Assembly: GCF_031846265.1 (NCBI RefSeq)
Contig: NZ_JAVRIA010000002.1
Coordinates: forward strand, 434,001-498,000
Direction: 5' to 3'
DNA: 64,000 nt
DNA from: Microcosmobacter mediterraneus
GTDB lineage: Bacteria > Bacteroidota > Bacteroidia > Flavobacteriales > Flavobacteriaceae
In this document: piece by piece, positions 8,629 through 17,097 of the stretch
How positions within the stretch are numbered: position 1 is the stretch's first letter
Layout of the letters: the number at the start of each line of letters is the position of its first letter
Program-made: the position numbers and the translations under genes
Notes under the pieces: generated by a model
Told to the model about the DNA's origin: nothing
What the model saw: only the letters and a program-made list of their open reading frames with translations
Database searches by the model: none

Positions 8629-9935
8629 GTGATTAAAGACGAAAACTGTTTTAATTTACCACTAGCAGTTCTATCTATTTTTGATAACTTATTAAAAACA
8701 ACATCAAGACCAGGTTCTAAATAATTTTTAATTTCATGCCTTATTTTTTCTTTCAAATCAGAATTTAACTCGCTATCACTGACATAATTTATAGTAAACT
8801 GAGTTAAAGTTTGTTGTTCAATTGTAAATTCTTTAACTGTTCCACTATTATCGATGATACGTTTGGTAATGTAATAGAAAGTTAGGCCAGCAGCTTTTTT
8901 CCCACTTGGCAAAACAATAATATCATTAGTTCTTCCAACAAGGGTTTTTAAAACAGGTTTTTTAACGCTACTTTTTTCAGAGAGGCTGCCAATATCTCCT
9001 ATATCATACCTAATAAAAGGATGCGCTTTATTGTATAATGATGTAATAATAATTCTACCTTCAGAACCAAGTGGTAGAACGTTATCATTATGGTCTAAAA
9101 TTTCAACATATAACGATTCACTGTTTATTTGCCATTCCATTTCTTTATTCTGAAAAGCAATTAAATCTAATTCAGAAGCCCCATATTCGTTTATTATTGG
9201 AACACCAAAAGTGGTATTCATTAAAGTTTTATCATCTTCAAAAAGCATTTCTGATGTAACAACACAAACTTTTAGACTTGGGCATATATTTACTAGACAG
9301 ATATTTTTTTTCTCAAGAAATTTAGCAAATTGAAAAATAGAACTCGTGTAACCATTTATATAATCAAAAGAGGATTCACTAAATTTTTTTAAAACACTTT
9401 CAAAAGCAGTATCACTTAAATCAAAAACTGAAAAACGATACCTATTGCTTAAAAAATCCTTAATGCGTTCCTTAGTATATGATATTTTATTTAGTGGAAT
9501 ACCATAGAATCTAGCCTGTTTACTAGTATTAAAATTTATACCATGCCAATTAAACCTGTCTTGAATTATTGCCCAAGTTAGCGAATGACAGAATTTATCC
9601 TTAGCAAAAATAAAGGGATCACCAGAGGAGCCAGATGTTTTATTTACATAAACATTTTTTTTTGAGTAGCCATCAGATAACCTTAGGTTTAATGGTTGCT
9701 GTAAGTCTTTTTTGGTCATTACAGGAACTGAATCCCAATTCTTAATATCTATTGATTTCCCAAAGACTTTATAAAAAGAATTATGATTTAAATGAAAATT
9801 AACAATCTCTTCCCTTTTAGATTCAATGTATTCAGAATATTCATCAATACTCAACGCATTTATGTTTTTCAACATACGTTTGGCATCCTCCAAAGGATAA
9901 CCATTTATTGTCAATGAAAGATCAAAAAAACGCAA
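8625..9935 (-). CDS. CapK-like adenylate-forming enzyme (PaaK superfamily)
   Basis: A 436-residue member of the phenylacetate-CoA ligase/CapK superfamily. It carries the ATP-binding loop KTSGSSGDPF near residue 103, the EYGASE motif near 252, an RYDIGD motif near 314 and a C-terminal part with TASGKLKQF ending in the catalytic lysine region. CapK-type members occur in capsule clusters and may modify sugars or lipids, but no CapK reaction is firmly known. The four-base overlap with the downstream GT4 gene ties it to polysaccharide synthesis rather than phenylacetate breakdown; no paa genes are near. Confidence 0.8.
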   Translation of the reverse strand: MRFFDLSLTINGYPLEDAKRMLKNINALSIDEYSEYIESKREEIVNFHLNHNSFYKVFGKSIDIKNWDSVPVMTKKDLQQPLNLRLSDGYSKKNVYVNKTSGSSGDPFIFAKDKFCHSLTWAIIQDRFNWHGINFNTSKQARFYGIPLNKISYTKERIKDFLSNRYRFSVFDLSDTAFESVLKKFSESSFDYINGYTSSIFQFAKFLEKKNICLVNICPSLKVCVVTSEMLFEDDKTLMNTTFGVPIINEYGASELDLIAFQNKEMEWQINSESLYVEILDHNDNVLPLGSEGRIIITSLYNKAHPFIRYDIGDIGSLSEKSSVKKPVLKTLVGRTNDIIVLPSGKKAAGLTFYYITKRIIDNSGTVKEFTIEQQTLTQFTINYVSDSELNSDLKEKIRHEIKNYLEPGLDVVFNKLSKIDRTASGKLKQFSSLIT

Positions 9936-9967
9936 TAAAGTTTTATTAGTATGTTTCCGTAAAATAA

Positions 9968-9999
9968 TTGTTTTTTACATTTAAAACCAACTATTTTTG
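9968..9999 (+). promoter_or_regulatory. purD promoter (TTG-N21-TATTTTTG)
   Basis: A TTG at 9968-9970 and TATTTTTG at 9992-9999 are 21 bases apart, within the Bacteroidota sigma factor spacing. The -33 TTG would be the alternative start codon of the longer reading frame, which argues that translation begins at the ATG at 10016, 16 bases after the -7 box. Confidence 0.6.
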
Positions 10000-10015
10000 C
10001 GCAAACTACATTGAA

Positions 10016-11287
10016 ATGAATATTCTTATCTTAGGTTCTGGTGGACGCGAGCATACATTTGCCTGGAAAATAAATCAAAGCTCTAAATGTAAAAATTTAT
10101 TTGTAGCACCAGGAAATTCTGGTACTGCTGAGATTGCAACCAACTTAGAAATCAATGTTTCGGATTTTAAAGCTATAAAATCTGCAGTTTTAAAGCATAA
10201 TATATCAATGGTAGTTGTTGGCCCTGAAGACCCTTTAGTAAATGGCGTCCATGATTTCTTTTTAAATGATAAAGATTTAAACAAGATTACTATTATTGGA
10301 CCTCAGCAAAAGGCAGCAGAATTAGAAGGTAGTAAGGAGTTTGCAAAGGAATTTATGATGCGCCATAATATACCAACTGCTGCGTATCAAAGTTTTACAT
10401 CATATAGCCTGGAAGATGGCTATAATTTTTTAGAATCTTTAAAACCGCCTTATGTGCTAAAAGCAGATGGATTAGCTGCAGGTAAAGGCGTTTTAATATT
10501 AGATAATTTAGAAGAGGCTAAAGTTCAGTTAAAAGCAATGTTAGTTGATTCTAAATTTGGTAACGCTAGCAGCACTGTTGTTATAGAAGAGTTTTTAGAC
10601 GGAATAGAATTAAGTTGTTTTGTACTTACTGATGGGAAAAATTATAAAATTTTACCAACAGCTAAAGATTATAAGCGTATAGGTGAAGGAGATACGGGAC
10701 TAAATACAGGTGGAATGGGAGCCATTTCTCCTGTGCCTTTTGCAGATAAAACATTTCTTAATAAAATTGAAGATGAAATCGTTAAACCAACTATATCTGG
10801 TTTACAAAAAGACAAACTACCTTATAAAGGCTTTGTTTTCATAGGATTAATAAAAGTAGGAAATGATCCAAAAGTAATTGAGTATAATGTTAGAATGGGA
10901 GATCCAGAAACAGAAGTTGTACTCCCAAGATTAAAAAATGATCTCGTAGAATTATTTGAAGCTGTTGGAAATGAAACTCTAAATGAACATACCATAGAAA
11001 TAGATGATAGAGCAGCAACGACAGTAATGTTGGTTTCTGGTGGTTATCCAGAGTCTTATGAAAAAGGTAAGGTTATTTCTGGATTAGAAGATATTTCTGG
11101 CTCTATAGCATTTCATGCAGGAGCAAAACTTAACCAAGGTAAAGTGATAACCTCAGGAGGACGAGTTATGGCAATTACTAGTTTCGGTAAAACCTATAAA
11201 GAGGCCATAAAAAAATCTTACCAGAATATAGAGCATCTACATTTTGATAAGATGAATTATCGAAAAGATATCGGATTCGATTTATAA
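10016..11287 (+). CDS. purD: Phosphoribosylamine-glycine ligase
   Basis: Second step of purine synthesis: joins glycine to 5-phosphoribosylamine with ATP, in the cytoplasm. The 423-residue ATP-grasp enzyme opens with MNILILGSGGREH, the family signature, and has the VVGPEDPLVNG, LKADGLAAGKGV and EYNVRMGDPETE motifs. The frame is open further upstream to a TTG at 9968, but that codon belongs to a good promoter, so I start at the ATG. The gene is alone; its end overlaps by six bases the end of the convergent DUF6341 gene. Confidence 0.96.
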   Translation: MNILILGSGGREHTFAWKINQSSKCKNLFVAPGNSGTAEIATNLEINVSDFKAIKSAVLKHNISMVVVGPEDPLVNGVHDFFLNDKDLNKITIIGPQQKAAELEGSKEFAKEFMMRHNIPTAAYQSFTSYSLEDGYNFLESLKPPYVLKADGLAAGKGVLILDNLEEAKVQLKAMLVDSKFGNASSTVVIEEFLDGIELSCFVLTDGKNYKILPTAKDYKRIGEGDTGLNTGGMGAISPVPFADKTFLNKIEDEIVKPTISGLQKDKLPYKGFVFIGLIKVGNDPKVIEYNVRMGDPETEVVLPRLKNDLVELFEAVGNETLNEHTIEIDDRAATTVMLVSGGYPESYEKGKVISGLEDISGSIAFHAGAKLNQGKVITSGGRVMAITSFGKTYKEAIKKSYQNIEHLHFDKMNYRKDIGFDL

Positions 11288-11509
11288 GTAAGAGTGAGAA
11301 GTAATACTTTTATCTTCTTCACCATTTTTGTTATAAACACTTAATTGTTTCATCCAATAGACAAAGGCAACAAATCCAATAATTGTAAATAACCAAGAAA
11401 CTGTATTAGCTGCCCACCAGTTTTCTAACTCCATAGCACGTAACCAATCTAAGGGTTTAAAAGCTACATTCACAAAAAAATCTTGTATTCCGTAGAAGAA
11501 ATCGTTCAT
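11282..11509 (-). CDS. DUF6341 family small membrane protein
   Basis: A 75-residue protein of unknown function with one clear transmembrane helix (NTVSWLFTIIGFVAFVYW, about 39-56) and a conserved ELENWWAANT segment before it. It ends in a short polar tail SITSHSYL. I place the start at the ATG at 11509 because the -7 box lies just upstream of it and a longer frame would run through the promoter. The order purD, DUF6341, DUF6427, upp is one I remember from other Flavobacteriaceae. Confidence 0.8.
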   Translation of the reverse strand: MNDFFYGIQDFFVNVAFKPLDWLRAMELENWWAANTVSWLFTIIGFVAFVYWMKQLSVYNKNGEEDKSITSHSYL

Positions 11510-11533
11510 CTTTATATCATTATATTTACGTTG

Positions 11534-11563
11534 CAAATATACAAAGTCTGTAGATGATATCAA
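11534..11563 (-). promoter_or_regulatory. Promoter of the DUF6341 gene (TTG-N19-TATATTTG, minus strand)
   Basis: On the minus strand TTG (11563-11561) is followed after 19 bases by TATATTTG (11541-11534), an exact match to the Bacteroidota consensus, 24 bases before the ATG at 11509. The -33 element lies inside the start of the divergent DUF6427 gene. Confidence 0.65.
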
Positions 11564-12480
11564 GATTTTTTAATAAATCTAAACCAATACATAATGTAAT
11601 TGTCTTATTGCTCATTGTTTTGGTTTTTGTTAGTGTAAAATGGGAGTATTTATTTTCTGGTATAGGTGTTAAAGAAATACTGCAACAAGTCTTTTTTTTA
11701 CTAGTATCGTTATTCTCAATATTTCTCTTAGAATTTATTGTTACTAAAAACAATCTTTCAAAAAAAAATGCATACACCATACTCATCTATGGATTGTTAA
11801 TTGCCATTTTACCTTATGGACTAAAAAATTCTTATGTGCTTTTATCTAATATTTTCATTCTTTTTGCGCTAAGACGTTTAATTACCTTACAATCTAAATT
11901 AGAGATTAAGAAAAAGTTATTTGATGCAACGTTTTGGATTATTCTTGCCAGCTTGTTAAATTTTTGGGCAATATTATTTTTATTTCTTGTAGTTATTGCT
12001 TTGCTGTATTCAGCAGAAAACAATTCTAAAAATTGGTTAATTCCTGTTATGACAATCCTTACTGTAGCTATATTGTATATATCATTTCAGGTGATAGTAA
12101 ATGACCAATGGATTGCAGAAGATTTTTCTAATATTCCGTCATTAAATTTTGATTTTTCAGCATATAATAGTTCGGAGAATATATTAAGTATAACACTAGT
12201 ATTTAGTATGTTAATATGGTCTAGTATATATTATTTTAAAAAGACAAAAGAGGTTAATAGAACATCTAAATCTGCCTTTATTTTAGTTGGTATTACAGCA
12301 TTAATTGCTTTGGTTATAAGTATTATTTCACCACAAAAAGACGGAAGCGAATTCTTTTATTTATTTGCACCTTTAGCAATTATCATGACAAATTACTTAG
12401 AACAAGTTAGCGATGTAAGATTTAAAGAGGTATTACTTTTGATATTAGTTTTAGCACCAATCTTAAATCTAGTTTTGTAA
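11554..12480 (+). CDS. DUF6427 family membrane protein
   Basis: A 308-residue polytopic inner-membrane protein with about 8 to 9 hydrophobic segments spread over the whole length and little else; the opening MISRFFNKSKPIHN is the typical start of the family. No catalytic motif is seen and I do not know its function. It is divergent from DUF6341 and convergent with upp, whose last 12 bases overlap its end. Confidence 0.78.
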   Translation: MISRFFNKSKPIHNVIVLLLIVLVFVSVKWEYLFSGIGVKEILQQVFFLLVSLFSIFLLEFIVTKNNLSKKNAYTILIYGLLIAILPYGLKNSYVLLSNIFILFALRRLITLQSKLEIKKKLFDATFWIILASLLNFWAILFLFLVVIALLYSAENNSKNWLIPVMTILTVAILYISFQVIVNDQWIAEDFSNIPSLNFDFSAYNSSENILSITLVFSMLIWSSIYYFKKTKEVNRTSKSAFILVGITALIALVISIISPQKDGSEFFYLFAPLAIIMTNYLEQVSDVRFKEVLLLILVLAPILNLVL

Positions 12481-13128
12481 TTTCTCACCAAAAGCTAAAT
12501 CACCAGCATCACCTAATCCAGGAACAATATAACCTTTAGAGTTAAGCTCTTTGTCTATAGTTCCAATCCAAAGTTGAGTATCAGCATCAAAAGCATCAGA
12601 GATAAAATCAACTCCTTTTTGAGCACCAATAACACTTACAAGGTGTAACGATTTTGGCTTACCAAAAGGAAGTAATGCTTTATAAGTAGCTAGCATAGAT
12701 TGACCTGTTGCCAGCATAGGATCTGCCAGAATTAAAGTTTTGCCCTCTAGATTTGGGCAAGCTAAATATTCAACAACAATATCAAATGATTCAGGATTTT
12801 CTTGATGGTGTCTATAAGCAGAAATAAAGGCGTTATCAGCAGCATCAAAATAGTTAAGTAAACCATTATGCAGAGGAACACCAGCTCTAAGAATAGAACA
12901 TAAAACGATATCATCATCTAATAAATTCACTGAACATTCTCCCAAAGGAGTAGATACATTAGAGGTTTTATAATTAAGCGATTTACTTAATTCATACCCT
13001 AAAACCTCTCCAATACGCTCTATATTTCTTCGAAAACGCAAACGATCTTTTTGAATGGAGATATCTCTTAACTCAGAGATAAATGTATTGATAATAGAAT
13101 TGTTTGTTGAAATATTATGAACTTTCAT
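12469..13128 (-). CDS. upp: Uracil phosphoribosyltransferase
   Basis: Salvages uracil to UMP with PRPP. The 219-residue protein has the PRPP-binding loop LILADPMLATGQSM (residues about 132-145), the SILRAGVPLHNG segment near 78-89 and a C-terminal uracil-binding part IDKELNSKGYIVPGLGDAGD, shown here across residues 189-208. Length and motifs are those of a full enzyme. No TAnnTTTG box is visible in the 80 bases upstream. Confidence 0.95.
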   Translation of the reverse strand: MKVHNISTNNSIINTFISELRDISIQKDRLRFRRNIERIGEVLGYELSKSLNYKTSNVSTPLGECSVNLLDDDIVLCSILRAGVPLHNGLLNYFDAADNAFISAYRHHQENPESFDIVVEYLACPNLEGKTLILADPMLATGQSMLATYKALLPFGKPKSLHLVSVIGAQKGVDFISDAFDADTQLWIGTIDKELNSKGYIVPGLGDAGDLAFGEKLQN

Positions 13129-13200
13129 AACTAATTTTTTAGAACTACTGTGATAAACATAATCTGCTCTGGTGATACCTTCAAAATTAATAATATCAGG

Positions 13201-13208
13201 TATATTTG
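13201..13208 (+). promoter_or_regulatory. -7 box of the DUF4254 gene
   Basis: TATATTTG, 18 bases before the ATG at 13227. The -33 TTG is missing at standard spacing. An alternative TTG start at 13206 would lie within this box, so the ATG is preferred. Confidence 0.5.
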
Positions 13209-13226
13209 CAGTCTAAATTAAAAACT

Positions 13227-13835
13227 ATGTTTTCAGACAAAGCCAATTCTATTTTTCAAGATGTTATTAAAACATACAAAGTACGTAATACTGTAGATCA
13301 ACCATTCACAAATAAGTACGATAAGGACAAGGATCTAATTGCACATTTATTATACAGAAAATGTTGGATTGATACTGTACAATGGGCTTATGAAGATATT
13401 ATTAGAGACCCTAACATAGACCCAGTTGGTGCTTTAAAGTTAAAGCGTATGATAGACGCTTCTAACCAAGACAGAACAGATACTGTTGAGTTTATAGATA
13501 GTTATTTTTTAGATAAATATGAAGATGTAGCAGTAAAAACTGATGCTAAGATTAATTCTGAAAGTCCAGCTTGGGCAATTGATAGACTATCTATTTTAGC
13601 ACTTAAAATCTATCATATGAATGTCGAGGCTACCAGAGAAGATGCTACTCCTGAGCACAGAGCTGCATGCCAAAAAAAGCTAGACATTTTACTAGAGCAA
13701 CGCGTAGATTTAAGTACTGCAATAGACGATTTACTTAACGATATAGCTAATGGTAATAAATACATGAAAGTGTATAAGCAGATGAAAATGTATAACGATG
13801 ATGAGCTAAATCCTGTGTTAAGGGCTCAAAAATAA
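13227..13835 (+). CDS. DUF4254 domain-containing protein
   Basis: A 202-residue soluble, mostly helical protein without signal peptide or cofactor motif. The arrangement of charged and aromatic residues (LLYRKCWIDTVQWAYEDI, near 38-55, and LKLKRMIDASNQDRTD near 67-82) matches what I recall of DUF4254, which regularly precedes a GT9 glycosyltransferase gene. It starts at the ATG after the -7 box. The glycosyltransferase follows after 36 bases and is probably co-transcribed, so a role in lipopolysaccharide assembly is possible; the biochemical function is unknown. Confidence 0.78.
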   Translation: MFSDKANSIFQDVIKTYKVRNTVDQPFTNKYDKDKDLIAHLLYRKCWIDTVQWAYEDIIRDPNIDPVGALKLKRMIDASNQDRTDTVEFIDSYFLDKYEDVAVKTDAKINSESPAWAIDRLSILALKIYHMNVEATREDATPEHRAACQKKLDILLEQRVDLSTAIDDLLNDIANGNKYMKVYKQMKMYNDDELNPVLRAQK

Positions 13836-13871
13836 TTCTTGTGAAAATAAGAATCCTATCCTTTAATTGAG

Positions 13872-14885
13872 GTGCCAAAACCCAACCACATACTCGTAAT
13901 TCGTCTTTCAGCAATGGGAGACGTTGCTATGACTGTTCCTGTTTTAAGAGCCGTAACAGATCAATATCCTCATTTAAAAATCACAGTTGTTACAAGAGCC
14001 TTTTTTTTACCTTTTTTTAATGAGTTAAACAATGTTGAAGTTTATTCAGTAGATTTAAAAGGAAAGCACAAGGGTCTATTAGGATTATACAAACTTTCAA
14101 AAGAATTAAAGAAGTTGAGGTTTGATGCTGTTGCAGATTTACACAATGTATTAAGAAGCAAAATTTTAAAATTCCTTTTTACAGGAACTAAAGTTGTGCA
14201 GATTGATAAAGGCAGAGCAGAAAAGAAAGCACTAACTTCTAGAAAAGTTTTTAAACAACTAAAAACAACTCACCAAAGGTATGCAGATGTATTTGAAGCT
14301 TTAGGTTATAAAATAGAGTTATCCAAACCTTCGTTTCCTAAACAAAAAGAATTAACCTCTAGTTTAAAGACATTCATTTCAAATCCTGAAAAGAAAATAA
14401 TAGGTATAGCACCTTTTGCTGCTCATACAAGTAAAATGTATCCATTAGATATAATGGAAGAAGTCATAAAACATCTCTCTAAGGATTATAACATTATTTT
14501 ATTTGGCAGCAAAGAGGAAGTTAAGGTTTTAAATGATCTTGAAACAAAATACAATACTGTTAGTTCTACTGCAGGAAAACTGAACTTAAAAGAAGAGTTA
14601 GTTATAATTTCAAATTTAGATGTTATGTTATCTATGGATTCTGCTAATGGTCATTTGGCTGCGATGCATGGTGTAAAAGTCGTTACAATTTGGGGTGTTA
14701 CTCATCCTTATACAGGATTTAAACCCTTTAACCAACCAGACGATTACCAACTAGTAGCAGATAGAGGAGAGTTTCCCTTAATTCCAACATCAATCTATGG
14801 CAATACGTATCCAGCCAATTACGAAAATGCTGCTAGTAGTATTTCTACTAAAACCATATTAGAGAAAATAAAGTCTTTAGCTTAA
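13872..14885 (+). CDS. Glycosyltransferase family 9 (heptosyltransferase-like)
   Basis: A 337-residue GT-B transferase of the ADP-heptose:LPS heptosyltransferase family. It starts HILVIRLSAMGDVAMTVPVL, the classic acceptor-side motif, and has the donor-side block near residues 252-277 (SMDSANGHLAAMHG, then VVTIWGVTHP). The start is a GTG; the next ATG lies within the motif. It probably adds a sugar to the inner core of lipid A-linked saccharide, on the cytoplasmic face of the membrane. The sugar need not be heptose. Confidence 0.88.
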   Translation: MPKPNHILVIRLSAMGDVAMTVPVLRAVTDQYPHLKITVVTRAFFLPFFNELNNVEVYSVDLKGKHKGLLGLYKLSKELKKLRFDAVADLHNVLRSKILKFLFTGTKVVQIDKGRAEKKALTSRKVFKQLKTTHQRYADVFEALGYKIELSKPSFPKQKELTSSLKTFISNPEKKIIGIAPFAAHTSKMYPLDIMEEVIKHLSKDYNIILFGSKEEVKVLNDLETKYNTVSSTAGKLNLKEELVIISNLDVMLSMDSANGHLAAMHGVKVVTIWGVTHPYTGFKPFNQPDDYQLVADRGEFPLIPTSIYGNTYPANYENAASSISTKTILEKIKSLA

Positions 14886-14943
14886 AGTTAATTATAATAC
14901 TTTAAGTTCTCTCCTTAAAAGAGATGTCCACAGGATAGAGAGA

Positions 14944-15999
14944 CTATACATCATCATAATCCACAATAATCTTAGAAGAAGTAGGTTGCGCTTGGCAAGT
15001 TAATATTAAACCTTCAGCAACTTCGCCATCTGTAAGAATATTATTCTGTCTCATCTCTGCTGTACCTTCAGTAACACGAGCTATACAACTACTACAAATA
15101 CCACCTTGGCAAGAGTAAGGTGCATCGATATCTTGTTTTAACGCAGCTTCAAGAATGGTTTTAGAGTTGTTCATGTTAAATTCAAAAGATTCATCATCAA
15201 CAATAACTTTGATTTCAGCCATACCATCAGAAACTTCTATGGTTGTGTTTTCTGAATTTGCTGGATTACTAAATAATTCAAAATGAATTTTAGAATCCTT
15301 TACACCATGCTCTGTTAAAGTGTCTTTAACTACATGAATCATGTCTTCTGGACCACATAAATAAAAAGAGTCTATGGTAACATCTTTATACTTATTCTTT
15401 AGAATTAGGTTAACAGTACTTTTCTCTATTCTGCCAAATAAAGCGTCTTCTTCATTAGTTCTACTAAATATAAAGTGTACATGGAAACGATTACCATACC
15501 TAGTTTTTAAATTGATAAGGTCTTCAAAAAACATAGCGTCTGTTTTAGATTTATTACCATAAACCAAAATCATATTACTAAAAGGCTCTTCTTCTAAAAC
15601 AGTTTTAACAATGCTTAGTATTGGAGTAATACCGCTACCTGCTGCAAAAGCAACAATGGTTCTGGTTTTTTCAGCATTAGGCTCAAAAATAAAACGACCA
15701 TTAGGTTCTGAGACTTCTAGGACATCACCAACGTTAAGTTTAGTGTTAGCATATTTAGAAAACAAACCTTTTTCAACTTCTTTAACAGCCACCTTTAATT
15801 CATCACTTTTAGGAGAAACACAAAGCGAATAATCGCGTCTAACCTCATCAGCATTTAAGGTTGTCTTTAAGGTTATATATTGACCTGCTTTAAAGGTATA
15901 GGCTGCTTTTAGGTTTTCTGGAATAGCAAAAGAAATGGCTACTGAAGTTGCTGTTAAACGTTCTATGTGAGATATAGTTAAACTATGAAATTGAGACAT
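14944..15999 (-). CDS. Ferredoxin-NADP reductase-type oxidoreductase with C-terminal 2Fe-2S domain (PaaE/Hmp-like)
   Basis: A 351-residue electron-transfer protein. It has an FAD-binding barrel with the RDYSLCVSP motif (RxYS, near residue 54), an NAD(P)-binding domain with AAGSGITPILS (near 119) and a plant-type ferredoxin domain from about 262 with CQGGICSSC and a last cysteine in LTCQA. This is the layout of PaaE, the reductase of the phenylacetyl-CoA epoxidase, but no other paa gene is present, so it may serve another oxygenase or desaturase. It is monocistronic and divergent from padR. Confidence 0.87.
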   Translation of the reverse strand: MSQFHSLTISHIERLTATSVAISFAIPENLKAAYTFKAGQYITLKTTLNADEVRRDYSLCVSPKSDELKVAVKEVEKGLFSKYANTKLNVGDVLEVSEPNGRFIFEPNAEKTRTIVAFAAGSGITPILSIVKTVLEEEPFSNMILVYGNKSKTDAMFFEDLINLKTRYGNRFHVHFIFSRTNEEDALFGRIEKSTVNLILKNKYKDVTIDSFYLCGPEDMIHVVKDTLTEHGVKDSKIHFELFSNPANSENTTIEVSDGMAEIKVIVDDESFEFNMNNSKTILEAALKQDIDAPYSCQGGICSSCIARVTEGTAEMRQNNILTDGEVAEGLILTCQAQPTSSKIIVDYDDV

Positions 16000-16013
16000 A
16001 CGTAAATTTTTGG

Positions 16014-16021
16014 CAAAAATA
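16014..16021 (-). promoter_or_regulatory. -7 box of the reductase gene (minus strand)
   Basis: TATTTTTG on the minus strand, 14 bases before the ATG at 15999. No clear -33 TTG. The promoter shares the 108-base divergent region with padR. Confidence 0.5.
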
Positions 16022-16062
16022 AGAAGGAGCTTTTTCTATAACTAAAATTTAAGACGAAAATA

Positions 16063-16099
16063 ATACATAAGAATCTTATACATAAGAAAATTATGTATA
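16063..16099. promoter_or_regulatory. Probable PadR operator: inverted and direct repeats
   Basis: The sequence TATACATAA (16077-16085) and its exact reverse complement TTATGTATA (16091-16099) flank five bases and overlap the padR -7 box. The left arm is also directly repeated 15 bases upstream (ATACATAAGAA at 16063-16073 and 16078-16088). PadR regulators are known to bind ACAT/ATGT dyads, so autorepression is the simple reading. That this site is bound is inferred. Confidence 0.6.
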
Positions 16100-16103
16100 T
16101 TTG
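16096..16103 (+). promoter_or_regulatory. -7 box of the padR operon
   Basis: TATATTTG, ending only four bases before the ATG at 16108. The messenger would have almost no leader. The box overlaps the right arm of the inverted repeat. Confidence 0.6.
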
Positions 16104-16107
16104 CAGC

Positions 16108-16440
16108 ATGAGTAATTCTAAGTTGTACAAAGGAAGCTTAACAACAATTATTTTAAAATTGTTGAACCAACACGATAAAATGTATGGTTACGAGATAACA
16201 CAAAAGGTTAAGGTATTAACTAACGGAGAACTTAATATTACCGAAGGTGCGCTTTATCCTGCGCTACATAAACTTGAGGCAGAGGGTTTTCTGGATGTAC
16301 AGATCATGAGGGTTGGTAATCGCTTACGCAAGTATTACAAACTAACCGAAACAGGCGCACAAGAAACGGTAAACAAGCTGGACGAGCTGGCAGAATATAT
16401 TAAAACCATGCAAACCTTGGTAAACCCTAAATTGGCTTAG
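16108..16440 (+). CDS. PadR family transcriptional regulator
   Basis: A 110-residue winged-helix repressor. It has the family opening KGSLTTIILKLL, the recognition part MYGYEITQKVK, the wing segment ITEGALYPALHKLEAEGFL (19 residues) and the RKYYKLTETG wing. The frame is open to an ATG at 16093, but that codon precedes the promoter box, so the ATG at 16108 is chosen. It likely represses itself and the four downstream genes, which encode membrane proteins and an ABC exporter; such clusters in other bacteria respond to envelope-active or lipophilic compounds. The next gene begins three bases after its stop. Confidence 0.9.
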   Translation: MSNSKLYKGSLTTIILKLLNQHDKMYGYEITQKVKVLTNGELNITEGALYPALHKLEAEGFLDVQIMRVGNRLRKYYKLTETGAQETVNKLDELAEYIKTMQTLVNPKLA

Positions 16441-16443
16441 AAC

Positions 16444-17097
16444 ATGGCAAGCTTAAGTGCTGAAGATATTCGGTTTATAGACAACTATTTAGACAACTCT
16501 GATGTTATATATCAAGACATTAGAATGGAAATGGTAGATCACGTGGCCTCAGCCATTGAAACACAAATGGCTAATGGCAACACTCGTGACTTTTACTACA
16601 TTTTTAAAGACTACATGGTTAAAAACAAAGCGAGACTCCTTGATAATAATAAGAAATTCCTGAGGTCAGCTGACATGAAGATAGCAAAATTATTGTTCTC
16701 AAACCTTTTGTCCTTACATGGTATTGTCACCTTTGCACTACTATATTTTGGATTGTGGTTGGCCTATAATCAATTAAATATTGAGGTATTTAAGACTATA
16801 ATTTCTATCGTTCCTTTTATGGTTATGCTAATTTTTGGGTTGGTATATTTTATAGCCTTAAAAGTTTATAAGCTAGAGCGTTTTTCCATAATTGAGCGCA
16901 TAGCATTTCCGTTTGTTATTATTTTTCACCTGTTTTCTTTTTCAAAGAACCTTTCCAGGTCTTTTTATATCGAAGTGTTTAATATACTGCTCATAATAGG
17001 TGTAATTAGCTTGATTATTACATTGATCATGCTACTCTTTAAAATTACTGTAGACTTGGCCAAAATATATCGTAAACGCTTTAATAAACTTGTGTAA
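16444..17097 (+). CDS. Membrane protein of the PadR cassette, copy A
   Basis: A 217-residue protein that I cannot assign to a named family. Residues 1-75 are soluble and include YQDIRMEMVDHVASAIE (near 22-38), which recurs in its neighbour; residues about 85-210 form four hydrophobic segments. The stop codon abuts the ATG of the next gene, so the two are translated in tandem. The shared N-terminal part looks like the small helical domain seen ahead of membrane segments in PadR-linked proteins. Its role, perhaps as a partner of the exporter or a sensor, is inferred only from position. Confidence 0.75.
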   Translation: MASLSAEDIRFIDNYLDNSDVIYQDIRMEMVDHVASAIETQMANGNTRDFYYIFKDYMVKNKARLLDNNKKFLRSADMKIAKLLFSNLLSLHGIVTFALLYFGLWLAYNQLNIEVFKTIISIVPFMVMLIFGLVYFIALKVYKLERFSIIERIAFPFVIIFHLFSFSKNLSRSFYIEVFNILLIIGVISLIITLIMLLFKITVDLAKIYRKRFNKLV

